DNA from: Poindextera sp963719975
Lineage (GTDB): Bacteria; Pseudomonadota; Alphaproteobacteria; Caulobacterales; Caulobacteraceae
DNA length: 64,000 nucleotides
Direction of reading: 5' to 3'
Assembly: GCA_963719975.1 (NCBI GenBank)
Contig: CAVRED010000009.1
Coordinates: forward strand, 124,001-188,000
Shown here piece after piece: positions 54,607 to 64,000 of this stretch. The position numbers and the translations under genes were made by a program. The notes under the pieces were generated by a model. It made no database searches and had not been told where the DNA came from. It saw only the letters and a list, made by a program, of their open reading frames with translations. Within the stretch, counting starts at the first letter, position 1. Each line of letters opens with the position of its first letter.

Positions 54607-55700
54607 CCGCACAGACCAAGCTGCATGACCTGATCTCCCTCGCCCGCGAGCCGTCCAGCGAACGGCGGCGCGAGCTCCTGCGAGAGGTCACAGATCTGTT
54701 CTTCGTCGCGCCGGACGGCCGTCCGGCCTCCGAGATGGCCCTGTTCGACGACGTGCTGTCCCAGCTCGCCGGTGAGATGGAGGAAGCCGTTCGCGCCGAG
54801 CTCGCCGAGCGCATGGCCGACCAGCCGCACGCCCCCCGGCAGCTGATCACCCGCTTCGCGGCCGACGCCGCCCCGGTCGCAGAGCCGATCCTGGCCCGTT
54901 CGCCGGCGTTGAGCGAGGACGACCTGCTGCAGGTGGCGCGCACCCGCGGCCAGGATCACCTGCGCGCCATTTCCCGCCGCTTCCGCGTGCCGGAGGCCGT
55001 GTCCGACGCCATCGTCGAGCGCGGCGACGACGACACGCTGAACGTGTTGCTTCGCAACGAGAACGCCGAACTGTCTCGCGCGGCGCACGAAGCCGCGGTG
55101 GACCGCGCCACGGTCAATCCGAACCTGCACGAGGCGGTGGTCGACCGCCAGGCCTTGCCTGTCGACCTGCTCAACGAAATGTACTTCGTCGTCGAGGCCC
55201 GGCTCCGCGATCGCATCCTCGAGAAGAACGCCACGATCGACCCCGAGGCGCTGGAAGCTGCGCTCGAAGCGGGCCGCAAACGCGTCGCAGCCCGCGATGG
55301 GGCGTTGCCGTCAGACTATGCGGCGGCCGAGGCGGCGGTTCGCGCGATGAAGGCGAAGGGCGGCCTGAGCGCCCCGGTGATCGCCTCGTTCCTGCGCGCC
55401 GGCGAGACGACCAAGTTCCTGATCGCATTGTCGGAAATGGCCGACATCGACTTCCACACCGCGCGTCGAATCCTCGAGCGGCGTGAACTGGACGCACTCG
55501 CCATCGTCTGCAAGGCGGCGGACTTCGACCGCTCGCTGTTCCTGACCTTCGCCGTGCTGGTGCTCGACCGCGATGTCGACGCCATGGGCCGCGCGCGAGA
55601 ATACGGCCAGCTCTACGCCGACCTGCCTCGCGATTCCGCCTGCCGCACCGTGCGCTTCTGGCGCATGCGCCGCCAGACCGGCGACGTCGCGGCCGCCTGA
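54603..55700 (+). CDS. DUF2336 family protein
   Basis: A 365-residue alpha-helical repeat protein of the DUF2336 family, almost confined to alphaproteobacteria. LRREVTDLFF-like LLREVTDLFFVAPDG, VLSQLAGEMEEAVRAELAERMAD and the ARTRGQDHLRAISRR segment are typical. No enzymatic motif is seen; it may be a scaffold or regulator. It follows the Pro/Ala-rich secreted protein in an operon. Confidence 0.9.
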   Translation: MTAQTKLHDLISLAREPSSERRRELLREVTDLFFVAPDGRPASEMALFDDVLSQLAGEMEEAVRAELAERMADQPHAPRQLITRFAADAAPVAEPILARSPALSEDDLLQVARTRGQDHLRAISRRFRVPEAVSDAIVERGDDDTLNVLLRNENAELSRAAHEAAVDRATVNPNLHEAVVDRQALPVDLLNEMYFVVEARLRDRILEKNATIDPEALEAALEAGRKRVAARDGALPSDYAAAEAAVRAMKAKGGLSAPVIASFLRAGETTKFLIALSEMADIDFHTARRILERRELDALAIVCKAADFDRSLFLTFAVLVLDRDVDAMGRAREYGQLYADLPRDSACRTVRFWRMRRQTGDVAAA

Positions 55701-55704
55701 CGCG

Positions 55705-57093
55705 CTAGGGAGTCCGGCCGCGGCTGGCCGGTGAGACCTGCGTCGGCAGGGGGCGCTTGGCCCGGTCCAGGGCTTTGGCGGTCTCGTCCGCCAGCGCGCG
55801 CAGGCCGTGCTCCTTGAACACCTCGAGCGCGAGCGCCAGCGCGAACGCCGACCGGGCCCGGTCGCCACGGTCGCGGCCCGAGACCCGAACCCGCGCCTCG
55901 TGCAGGCTGGCCAAGCCAAGCTGGCGCACCGCCCAGCCAACCGGGTCCTTCTGCGGGCTGCCTTGGGTGAGTTCGTGCCGAAGCGCGTTCTCGGCGGCCC
56001 TGAGGCCCTTCAGGTCGGCGGCCAGCTCGGCGCGCCGGGCCATGCAGAGCGCGCGGCGGAAGGCGACCTCGGCGCGGGCGGGCACGCTCGGCATTCGATC
56101 CAGCACGGTCAGCACGCGCGCGAAGGCGCCGGCGGCCTGGGCGAAGGCGCCGTCGCTGTCCGTGGCCTCGCCCAGCAGCTGCAAAGCCTCCGCCAGGCAC
56201 ATCTGCACCGACGCCCAGTCCAGCGGGCTGTCGTCGCGGCTCAGCGTCTCCAGCACCGAGACCAGGCCGGTCACCGCCTTGGCGATGGTTTCGATGTCGA
56301 CGTCGAGCGCCGCCGCCGTCGCGGTCGCGCCCCAGCGCGCGGCGCTCGCCCGCGCCCAGCTGAGCGGCTCGTAGGCCGGATCGAGCTTGCGCAGCGCAAG
56401 GAGCGCGCCGTCGAGGGCCATGCGCAACAGCATCGGCTCCTTCAATCGCGCCCCGCAGGACAGCAGAAATTCGGCGCGGTCGATGCGCGACTGCGCCGCG
56501 AGCAGCCGGGCGGCCGCGCGTCGGCGGCCATGCGTTTCGAGCTCCTGGATCGGGCCGTCGAACCGCGCCGCAGCCGTCATCGCCTGATCGCGATTGGCGA
56601 TGCCCTTGAGCGCCCTGGCCTCGATCAGCGCCCGTCCGGAGGCGGCCAGTGGTCCGATGGCGCTGTCGCCGGCGGCTTCCTGGGCATGCTTCAGCGCCGC
56701 GTCCGCCGCTGCGTTCAGTCCGTCGTCGCCGAAGAGCTCGGCGCCGAGCAACGCGATTCCCGCCTGCTCGCACCGCGCCGCGCTCCAGGCCACCATACGG
56801 CGCTCGCGGTCGAAGCCCGCGGCTGCCTGCTCCGCCGCCGAAGCAGCCTTGCGCAGGGCAGCGACGTCGCCGGTGCGGCGGGCGATCTCGCGCCACACGC
56901 GGGCCGCCTCAAGATAGCGCTTTGCGCGATCCTTGGCGCTGATCCGGCCGGCGGCGACGTCGGCGGCACGGCCCTCGGCGCGCAAAAGGTCGAGATCGAG
57001 CAACTCCAGCAGGCTCGCATCGCCGCCAGTGAGGCCGTCTTTCAAGGCGTCGGCCTTGAACAGGCGCTTCAGTTCGCGACCGAATTCGAACAT
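55705..57093 (-). CDS. Helical repeat (TPR-like) protein of unknown function
   Basis: A 462-residue cytoplasmic protein made of alternating helices rich in Ala, Leu, Arg (for example RAKRYLEAARVWREIARRTGDVAALRKAASAAEQA), which resembles degenerate TPRs. It is convergent with the DUF2336 gene, 4 bases apart. Two perfect CtrA boxes lie 91 bases upstream of its ATG. Possible partner of DUF2336 is inference. Confidence 0.7.
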   Translation of the reverse strand: MFEFGRELKRLFKADALKDGLTGGDASLLELLDLDLLRAEGRAADVAAGRISAKDRAKRYLEAARVWREIARRTGDVAALRKAASAAEQAAAGFDRERRMVAWSAARCEQAGIALLGAELFGDDGLNAAADAALKHAQEAAGDSAIGPLAASGRALIEARALKGIANRDQAMTAAARFDGPIQELETHGRRRAAARLLAAQSRIDRAEFLLSCGARLKEPMLLRMALDGALLALRKLDPAYEPLSWARASAARWGATATAAALDVDIETIAKAVTGLVSVLETLSRDDSPLDWASVQMCLAEALQLLGEATDSDGAFAQAAGAFARVLTVLDRMPSVPARAEVAFRRALCMARRAELAADLKGLRAAENALRHELTQGSPQKDPVGWAVRQLGLASLHEARVRVSGRDRGDRARSAFALALALEVFKEHGLRALADETAKALDRAKRPLPTQVSPASRGRTP

Positions 57094-57183
57094 GGCGGCT
57101 CCACGGTCTCTGGTGCCCCGTGCGCCAAACCGGCACGCCGGGGCGGTTGCACCTGGAGTGGAGCAAACCCGGAGCCGAAGGTT

Positions 57184-57215
57184 TTAACAAGAGATTAATC
57201 TTAACGGATGGTTAA
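57184..57215. promoter_or_regulatory. Tandem perfect CtrA boxes
   Basis: Two full TTAA-N7-TTAA sites, 57184-57198 and 57201-57215, separated by two bases. They sit in the 232-base divergent gap between the helical repeat gene (ATG at 57093, minus) and the MFS gene (GTG at 57326, plus), so one or both may be cell-cycle regulated. Confidence 0.8.
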
Positions 57216-57325
57216 CGGCTGGGTGATGGGGCAGCGGCGTACCGGCAGTCGGGTCTCCGCCTTCCGGTCTTGCCGCCAGCGCGCCAATCAGCCCATGGTC
57301 GCCGCCGCGGCTGGGGGTGTTCAGA

Positions 57326-58657
57326 GTGACCGAAGACTACGCGCCGGACGTGATCGCCGCCGCGCCGGAGCTGGGCGCGCACTTCCCCACAGCCCTGCCG
57401 CGTCGCTTCGTCGTCGCCGCCACCATCGGAAACGCGCTCGAGTTCTACGACTTCATCACCTACGCCTTCTTTGCGATCCAGATCGGGCACGCCTTCTTCC
57501 CGTCCCACAACGCCTACGGCAGCCTGATGCTGTCGCTGGCGACCTTCGGGGTCGGCTTCGTCACCCGTCCGATCGGTGGCGTGATCATCGGGGCCTACTC
57601 AGACCGGGTGGGCCGGCGGCCGGCGATGATGCTGAGCTTCACGATGATGGGCGTGGCGATCATCGGGCTGGCGATCATCCCGCCCTACGCCAAGATCGGC
57701 GTCGCCGCGCCGATCCTGGCCATCCTCGCGCGCATGCTGCAGGGCTTCTCGCTGGGCGGCGAGGTCGGACCGACAACGGCCTATCTGCTCGAAGCGGCGC
57801 CGCTGAAGGGGCGCGGCCTGGCCGTCTCCTGGCAGGGGGCGAGCCAGGGCATCGCCGCGACGCTGGGCGGCCTGGTGGGCGTGGCGCTTTCGCTGGTCAT
57901 GCCGCCGGCGGCGCTGGACGCCTACGGCTGGCGGATCGCCTTCCTGCTGGGCGCGGTCACCTTGCCCTTCGGGCTCTGGATCCGCCGCGGCCTTCGGGAG
58001 ACGCTGCACGCGCCCGAGCCGGGTCAGGCGGCGTCCGACGGTCATGACACCTTCGCCCTGCTGCGCGCCAACAGCCGCATCATCGTGCTCGCGCTCATGG
58101 TGCTCGCCGCCGGCACGATCGGGACCTACGTGCAGAACTACATGACCACCTTCGCCCAGGCGACGCTGCACATGCGGCCGGGCGATTTCCTTCCTCGGCA
58201 GCGCCATGGGCAACCTCTCCGGCATCGCGGCGGTGCTGCTGGGCGGCTGGCTGTCCGACCGGCGCGGGCGACGACCTGTGATGATCGTCTCGAACCTCGC
58301 CTACCTCGTGTTGATCCTGCCGATCTTCTATTGGATCGTCGACGTGCGCAGCGCGTTTGCGCTCATCGCCGGCTCGACCGCGTTGGGCATCGCGAGCACG
58401 CTAAGCACGGGGGCGTTCTATGCGGCCGTCACCGAGACGCTGCCCAAGCGCATCCGGGGCCGGACGTTCGCAACCGTCTACGCCACCGCGATCGCCCTCT
58501 TCGGCGGCACGACCCAGCTCGTCATCACCTGGCTGATCAGGACCACCGGCAGCCCGATGGCCCCGGCCTTCTATCTGCTCGGCGCGACGGTGATCGGCCA
58601 GGTCGCCATCCTGCTCATCCTCGAAAGCGCGCCCGCGAAACTTGCGCCCATACCCGC

Positions 58658-58661
<4 letters not shown>
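57326..58661 (+). pseudogene. MFS transporter, metabolite:H+ symporter-like (frameshifted)
   Basis: A 12-helix major facilitator transporter of the MHS/citrate-shikimate type, about 444 residues. The first half (IGNALEFYDFITYAFFAIQIGHAFFP, GRRPAMMLS) is in one frame up to MRPGDF near 58189; the second half (FLGSAMGNLSGIAAVLLGGWLSDRRGRRPVM) is in the next frame. Removing one G from the GGG at about 58180-58182 gives RPAISFLGSAMGN, a natural join. Start is GTG 57326, alternative GTG 57317. Its stop shares CTAG with prfC. Confidence 0.82.
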
Positions 58662-60240
<1,579 letters not shown>

Positions 60241-60274
60241 GGGCGCGCGGGGATAGACCGCGCCGCGGCCGCTG

Positions 60275-60607
60275 TCAGCCCTCCTCGACCGGCTCGGTGA
60301 GGAAATGCCGGCCGTGGGTGTCGTCGATCTCGACCACCCAGAGGTCCGGGTCGATGCGGCGGCTGCGCTCGACGTAGGCGTCGACGCCGGCCTCGTCCTG
60401 GGCGCCGGCGGGCTGCATCCAGACGCGCTCGCCGTCGCCGCGCACAGCCTCGGCGTAAAGGCGCGCCCAGCCTTCGCGCCGATTGATCAGCTTGACCAGA
60501 ACCGCGCCCGCGCGCGGGTCGCCCTTGCGCGCGACCGCGACGAAGGCGCCGCCCTGCTCGGCGCGGCGGATCAACGCGGCAACCCAAAGGTCGGTTGAGA
60601 GGAGCAA
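60275..60607 (-). CDS. DUF1491 family protein
   Basis: A 110-residue protein whose LLSTDLWVAALIRRAEQGGAFVAVARKGDPRAGAVLVKL is the family signature; usual length is about 110. I therefore prefer the TTG at 60607; an ATG at 60694 would add a basic N-terminal 29 residues and share CATG with the divergent gene. Function unknown. Confidence 0.8.
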   Translation of the reverse strand: MLLSTDLWVAALIRRAEQGGAFVAVARKGDPRAGAVLVKLINRREGWARLYAEAVRGDGERVWMQPAGAQDEAGVDAYVERSRRIDPDLWVVEIDDTHGRHFLTEPVEEG

Positions 60608-60692
60608 GGTCCCGGTCTTCGCTAACGGTCGGTAAAGACGCCCTGCGCCTAAGCTAGCCCCCTTTCTCAGGACATTCCAGAGCCGCCTTGCC

Positions 60693-61602
60693 ATGTCGCG
60701 CGTCTTCCGCCGTTCCGCCCTGGTGCTTCCGGCCATCCTTGTCGCTGGCCGCGCCCGCCTTGGCCCAGGCGACCGCGATCGACGCCTTTTACGAGCGGGC
60801 GGTGATGACGGCGGCCGACCAGCGCTGCCGGCTGTTCACGCCGGAGCTGGCGTCAGCGCTGCAGGCGGCCGAGGCGCAGGCGCGCGGCGCGGCCCTGCGC
60901 TCTGGCTACTCCGGCGGGCAGATCGCTCAGGTCGAGGAGCGTGCGGACGCCAAAGTCGCCTCCGTCCCCTGCAACTCGCCCGATATCGCCCTGGCGGCGA
61001 CGCGCGTGCGCGCGGCCTTCGACGGCTACGCCAAGCTGGTGCGGATGAACTACCCCGGCGACATCGCCGACTGGACGGCCGACCGCTCGACGTCGCGGCG
61101 GGTCGCGATCTGGAAGCTGTCGCAGACCAGCGCCAGTTCCCCGGCGGCGAGCTCGGGTTCGGGCTGGCCGGCGAGGATGGGCCGAGCGCGCTGGTCGCCG
61201 TCGCGGCCTTCGCCGGCGGCGCCCAGCCCTATGCCGCGCGGCTCGTCATGCGCGATGCGTCGCTGGCGCCGGTCCCCTTCATCAACGGCCTGCAGTCGAC
61301 GAACGGCCGCACGCCGCTCTGCGGCGCGCATGCCGCCGCAGGAGCGCCACGCGACTCGGTGATGGCCGAGGCGCGCGCGCACAGCCGACTCGACGCTGCT
61401 TGCCGAACGGCGCCGCGGCGGGATCGCGTTCCGCTTTCCGAAATCGGCGGTGGACGCACTGGGCCGCCTGGATCCGCGCGAGGCGGTCGCTGTCGACTTC
61501 CTGTTCGCCTCGCGCAACGGGCCGGACCAGGTGCGAACGGCCTACGTCGAGGTCGGCGACTTCGCCGCCGGCCGGGCCTTCCTCGCCTCCAATCAGCGTT
61601 GA
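60693..61602 (+). pseudogene. Secreted protein of unknown function (frameshifted)
   Basis: About 300 residues read in four segments. Removing one T near 60738-60743 gives a complete signal peptide, MSRVFRRSALVLPAIL then SLAAPALAQ. The second segment runs to about 61130 (DAFYERAVMTAADQRCRLF with cysteines), the third from there (FPGGELGFGLAGEDGPSALV) to about 61385, and the last (LLAERRRGGIAFRFPKSAVDALG) to the TGA at 61602. Family not recognised. Confidence 0.6.
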
Positions 61603-61612
61603 GGAAAGGCGA

Positions 61613-63298
61613 TCACTTCGCCGCCGGGCGGGTCGGGCGGCGCATCTTGTGGCTCGGGTCCTCCTGCACGACCAGCACCGGCAGCCGCACCGTGACGGCC
61701 GTGCCTTCGCCCAGGCGGCTCTCGATCGCCATCTCGCCGCCGTGCAACTCGGCGAAGGCGCGCACCAGCGAGAGGCCAAGCCCGGTGCCCTGCGCCTGGT
61801 GGCTCGCATCGCCCGCCTGTTCGTAAGGGCGGCCAAGCCGCGCAAGGTCGTCCTCGGCGATGCCGATTCCGGTGTCGGCGACCGACAGCTCCAGCGCCTG
61901 CCGACCGCCGCCAGCGACACGGTGACGAGGCCGCCGCGCGGCGTGAACTTCAGCGCGTTCGAGACCAGGTTGATGACGATCTGCTTGAGCGCCCGGCGAT
62001 CGGCGTTGACTTCGAGCGCCTCGGCCGGAAGGAGCCCGCGCAGCTGCACGCCGCTTTCGTCGGCCTGCACCCGCAGCAGCCTGAGCGCCGCCGCGACCGG
62101 CTCGCGAGCGTCGAACTCCTCCAGCGCCAGCTCGTACTTCGAGGCCTCGATCTTCGACATGTCGAGCACGTCGTTGATCAGGTCGAGCAGATGGGCGCCG
62201 GCGTCGTGGATGAGGTCGGCATACTCGACGTACTTGCCCGGCAGCGGGCCGAAGATCCGCTGCCGCATCATGTCGGCGAAGCCCATGATGGCGTTGAGCG
62301 GCGTCCTGAGCTCGTGGCTCATGTTGGCCAGGAAGCGCGACTTGCCGATGTTCAGCGCCTCGGCGTCGGCGCGCGCGGCCTCCAGCGCCGGCCTCGCGGT
62401 CGTGGTCGGTGGTGGCGACGCGGATCGCGCCGACCAGCCTGCCGATCGTCCATCCAGGCGAGGTCGAGGCCGAGCCAGATCGCCTCGGGCCCCGCGAGCG
62501 GGAAGACGACCGAACCGCGTCCGTCGCGCCGAGCGCTGGGCGAGCGCGTGCTCGATCGCAGCGCGTGCGGCGGGCTCAGCGGCGCCGAACAGGCCGCGCC
62601 GGTTCAGGCGCTGCTGCAGCTCGCCGTCCATGCCGCCCACCCGACCGCTCGATGACGCCCTCGTCATTCAGGACGACGATCATGATGCGGCTGGGCGGCC
62701 AGCAGCGCCGCGAGTCGGTCGGCCTGGGTCTGGGCGGGCGTTGTGGCGCGCTCGGCTTGCCCGAGGGCGACGGCGGCGGCCAGGCCGAGGGTGGTCGTCG
62801 CGATGCGCGACCAGCGCCATGCTGATGCGCGAGCGCGCCTTGCAGCGGCGGCTCGGCGAGCCCGGCGGCCTGGATCAGGGCGGTCGCGGCAAGCGCGGCG
62901 AGGCTGAGCGCCGCGCCGAGGGCGATCCGCCGCACCTCGAGCACGAGCGAGGCGGCCAGCGGGGTCACGCACCAGATCGCGAGCGGCCCGCTCGCACCGC
63001 CGGCGAGCGATGCGGCGAGCACGGCGGCGATCGCCCAGACGAGGATGAGGCCAAGGTTCGGGCGGCTCTGGCCTGAGCGTCAGGATGGCTGCGATCGAGG
63101 GCGTGGCGGCGACGATCAGCGCCAGACCCGGCCGTGCGTCCGGCCAGGGGCGGCGAGCGAGACGACGAGCGCCGCCAGCGCGATCGCCAGCGCCCAGCCG
63201 GCGTGCCACCAGAGCGCCGCGCGCGGACCAGCGCTCGTCGCCGCCGCCGGAGCGGGGCGCGAGGCCGGATCGGCCGTCTGGGTTGCGTCGAGACTCAT
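61613..63298 (-). pseudogene. Membrane sensor histidine kinase (multiple frameshifts)
   Basis: From the ATG at 63298 a hydrophilic N-terminus leads into several hydrophobic helices (AALWWHAGWALAIALAALVV and others to about 62820), broken over several frames. The kinase core is clear from about 62380: KSRFLANMSHELRTPLNAI, a full HisKA/HATPase with NLVSNALKFTPRGG, then after one more frameshift VADTGIGIAEDDLARLGRPYEQAG and GTGLGLSLVRAFAELHGG up to the stop at 61613. Length (about 560 residues) and layout resemble Caulobacter DivJ or PleC; that identity is inference. Confidence 0.75.
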
Positions 63299-63424
63299 CT
63301 GGGTCTTGCGCGAGACTATCGACGGGCCGGCGCCAGCGCGAGCCTGCTCGCTCGCCGCGCGACGACGGGCGCATCGGCGCCCGGCATTGCTCGCGGCTGC
63401 GACGCTCCCTAAGTGGCTGAACGC

Positions 63425-63854
63425 ATGACCGCGGCGACGCCCTTCGAAGAGCTACGGGACGAGTTCGACCTCCTGGGCGACTGGGAGGAGCGCTATCGCC
63501 ACGTCATCGACCTCGGGCGCGGCCTCGAACCCCTTGACCGACGCCGAGCGATCCGACGCCAACAAGGTGCGCGGCTGCGCGAGCCAGGTTTGGCTGATCA
63601 AGGCGCTCGGGCCTGACGGCCGGCTGCGCTTCCGCGGCGATTCGGACGCCCACATCGTGCGCGGGCTGATCGCGATCCTTCTGCGGCTCTACTCCGGGCG
63701 AACGCCGGACGAGATTCTGGCCATCGACGCCCGCGGCGCGCTTCGAGCGGTCTGGGCCTGATCGGCGCGCTGTCGGCGCAGCGATCGAATGGCCTGTTCT
63801 CGATGGTGGAGCGCATTCGCCGCGACGCCGGGGCGGCGAAGGCCGGCGGCCTAG
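63425..63854 (+). pseudogene. sufE: SufE-family Fe-S cluster assembly protein (frameshifted)
   Basis: A sulphur acceptor for the cysteine desulphurase SufS. From ATG 63425 (or GTG 63413) it reads FEELRDEFDLLGDWEERYRHVIDLG; after an extra base in the CCCC run near 63528-63531 it continues TDAERSDANKVRGCASQVWL, with the sulphur-carrying cysteine in RGC. Two or more further insertions precede the C-terminal SAQRSNGLFSMVERIRRDA. The likely stop (63852-63854) shares CTAG with the next gene. Confidence 0.8.
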
Positions 63855-64000
63855 GCCGCGCGGATGCCGCTCGACAGGCGGTCGCCGTGCACGCCAAGCA
63901 CCGCGTCGTAGCCCAGGATCATGTCGACAGCCTCGCCGTCGGCCGCCAGCGGCAGGCGCAGCCACAGGATCGAGAGATGGCCGGCGCCGCGCCAGGCGAA
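63851..64000 (-). CDS. PAS-type protein, C-terminal end (5' truncated by window edge)
   Basis: The last 49 residues of a minus-strand protein, reading SILWLRLPLAADGEAVDMILGYDAVLG and ending GIRAA. The RLPLAADG pattern resembles the alphaproteobacterial PAS_5-type sensory domain. Too little is present for a firm call. Confidence 0.45.
   Translation of the reverse strand, partial: FAWRGAGHLSILWLRLPLAADGEAVDMILGYDAVLGVHGDRLSSGIRAA

Noticed and set aside
60607..60694. A DUF1491 start at ATG 60694
   Set aside because: The family usually begins just before LLSTDLW; the extra 29 basic residues are not typical, although I cannot exclude them.

Overview
The window looks like a chromosomal segment of a high-GC alphaproteobacterium, most likely of the family Caulobacteraceae and perhaps close to Phenylobacterium or Caulobacter. 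The evidence is the gene content (a Flp/PilA-type pilin, DUF2336, DUF4170, DUF1491, DUF2093, CHASE2 proteins), perfect CtrA boxes (TTAA-N7-TTAA) at about 57.2 kb, a ROSE-type thermometer before an hsp20 gene, and dense packing with many GTGA/ATGA overlaps. The genus is inferred. I see no rRNA, tRNA, CRISPR array, insertion sequence, phage or integrase. No gene-free stretch exceeds 300 bases; the longest gaps are about 150-250 bases and are described below.

Layout. 0-5.4 kb: end of a glutamate-cysteine ligase, an ABC exporter, a lipoprotein, a cytochrome P450 and UbiA. 5.4-9.1 kb: a three-gene operon of a CHASE2 membrane sensor without an output domain, a small secreted protein and an M48 metalloprotease. 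9.1-18 kb: housekeeping and hypothetical genes (tautomerase, desaturase, lysine methyltransferase, YjbR, UbiD, PmbA, DUF4170, ankyrin protein, ICMT-like methyltransferase). 18-23.5 kb: a lipid A/LPS operon (MsbA-like exporter, DUF374 acyltransferase, WaaA, LpxK). 24.1 kb: Flp pilin. 24.4-31.4 kb: a large unknown protein, an APH-like phosphotransferase, PurD, XseA, DUF2093 and an SDR. 31.4-34.6 kb: a Crp/Fnr regulator divergent from a quinol-dependent nitric oxide reductase, with two palindromic operators between them. 34.6-42 kb: LpxL-like acyltransferase, XRE regulator, HisN-like phosphatase, a hydrolase, an exported methyltransferase-like protein, Hsp20 and two unknown helical proteins. 42-50 kb: two-component system with PepSY protein, DnaJ-like protein, YcgN, PBP1A-type protein and ABC-F ATPase. 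50-54 kb: a PhyH dioxygenase beside a complete NMT1/ThiY-type ABC importer. 54-57 kb: a Pro/Ala-rich secreted protein, DUF2336 and a helical repeat protein. 57-64 kb: MFS transporter, RF3, DUF1491, a secreted protein, a histidine kinase, SufE and the end of a PAS-type protein.

How the genes work together. Several genes serve the envelope (lipid A core assembly, PBP, ABC exporters, LpxL), ubiquinone metabolism (UbiA, a UbiD-family enzyme), nitric oxide detoxification (regulator plus qNOR), heat stress (thermometer-controlled Hsp20, DnaJ-like protein) and probably cell-cycle regulated surface functions (CtrA boxes near the pilin and at 57.2 kb).

Sequence quality. From about 58 kb to the end almost every gene, including conserved ones such as prfC and sufE, carries single-base frameshifts, and three more genes are broken at 11.5, 16.1 and 25.4 kb. 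Most events I could place are one-base insertions, mainly in G/C runs, which points to sequencing error rather than true decay. Such genes are listed as pseudogene (frameshifted in this sequence) with the inferred intact product.
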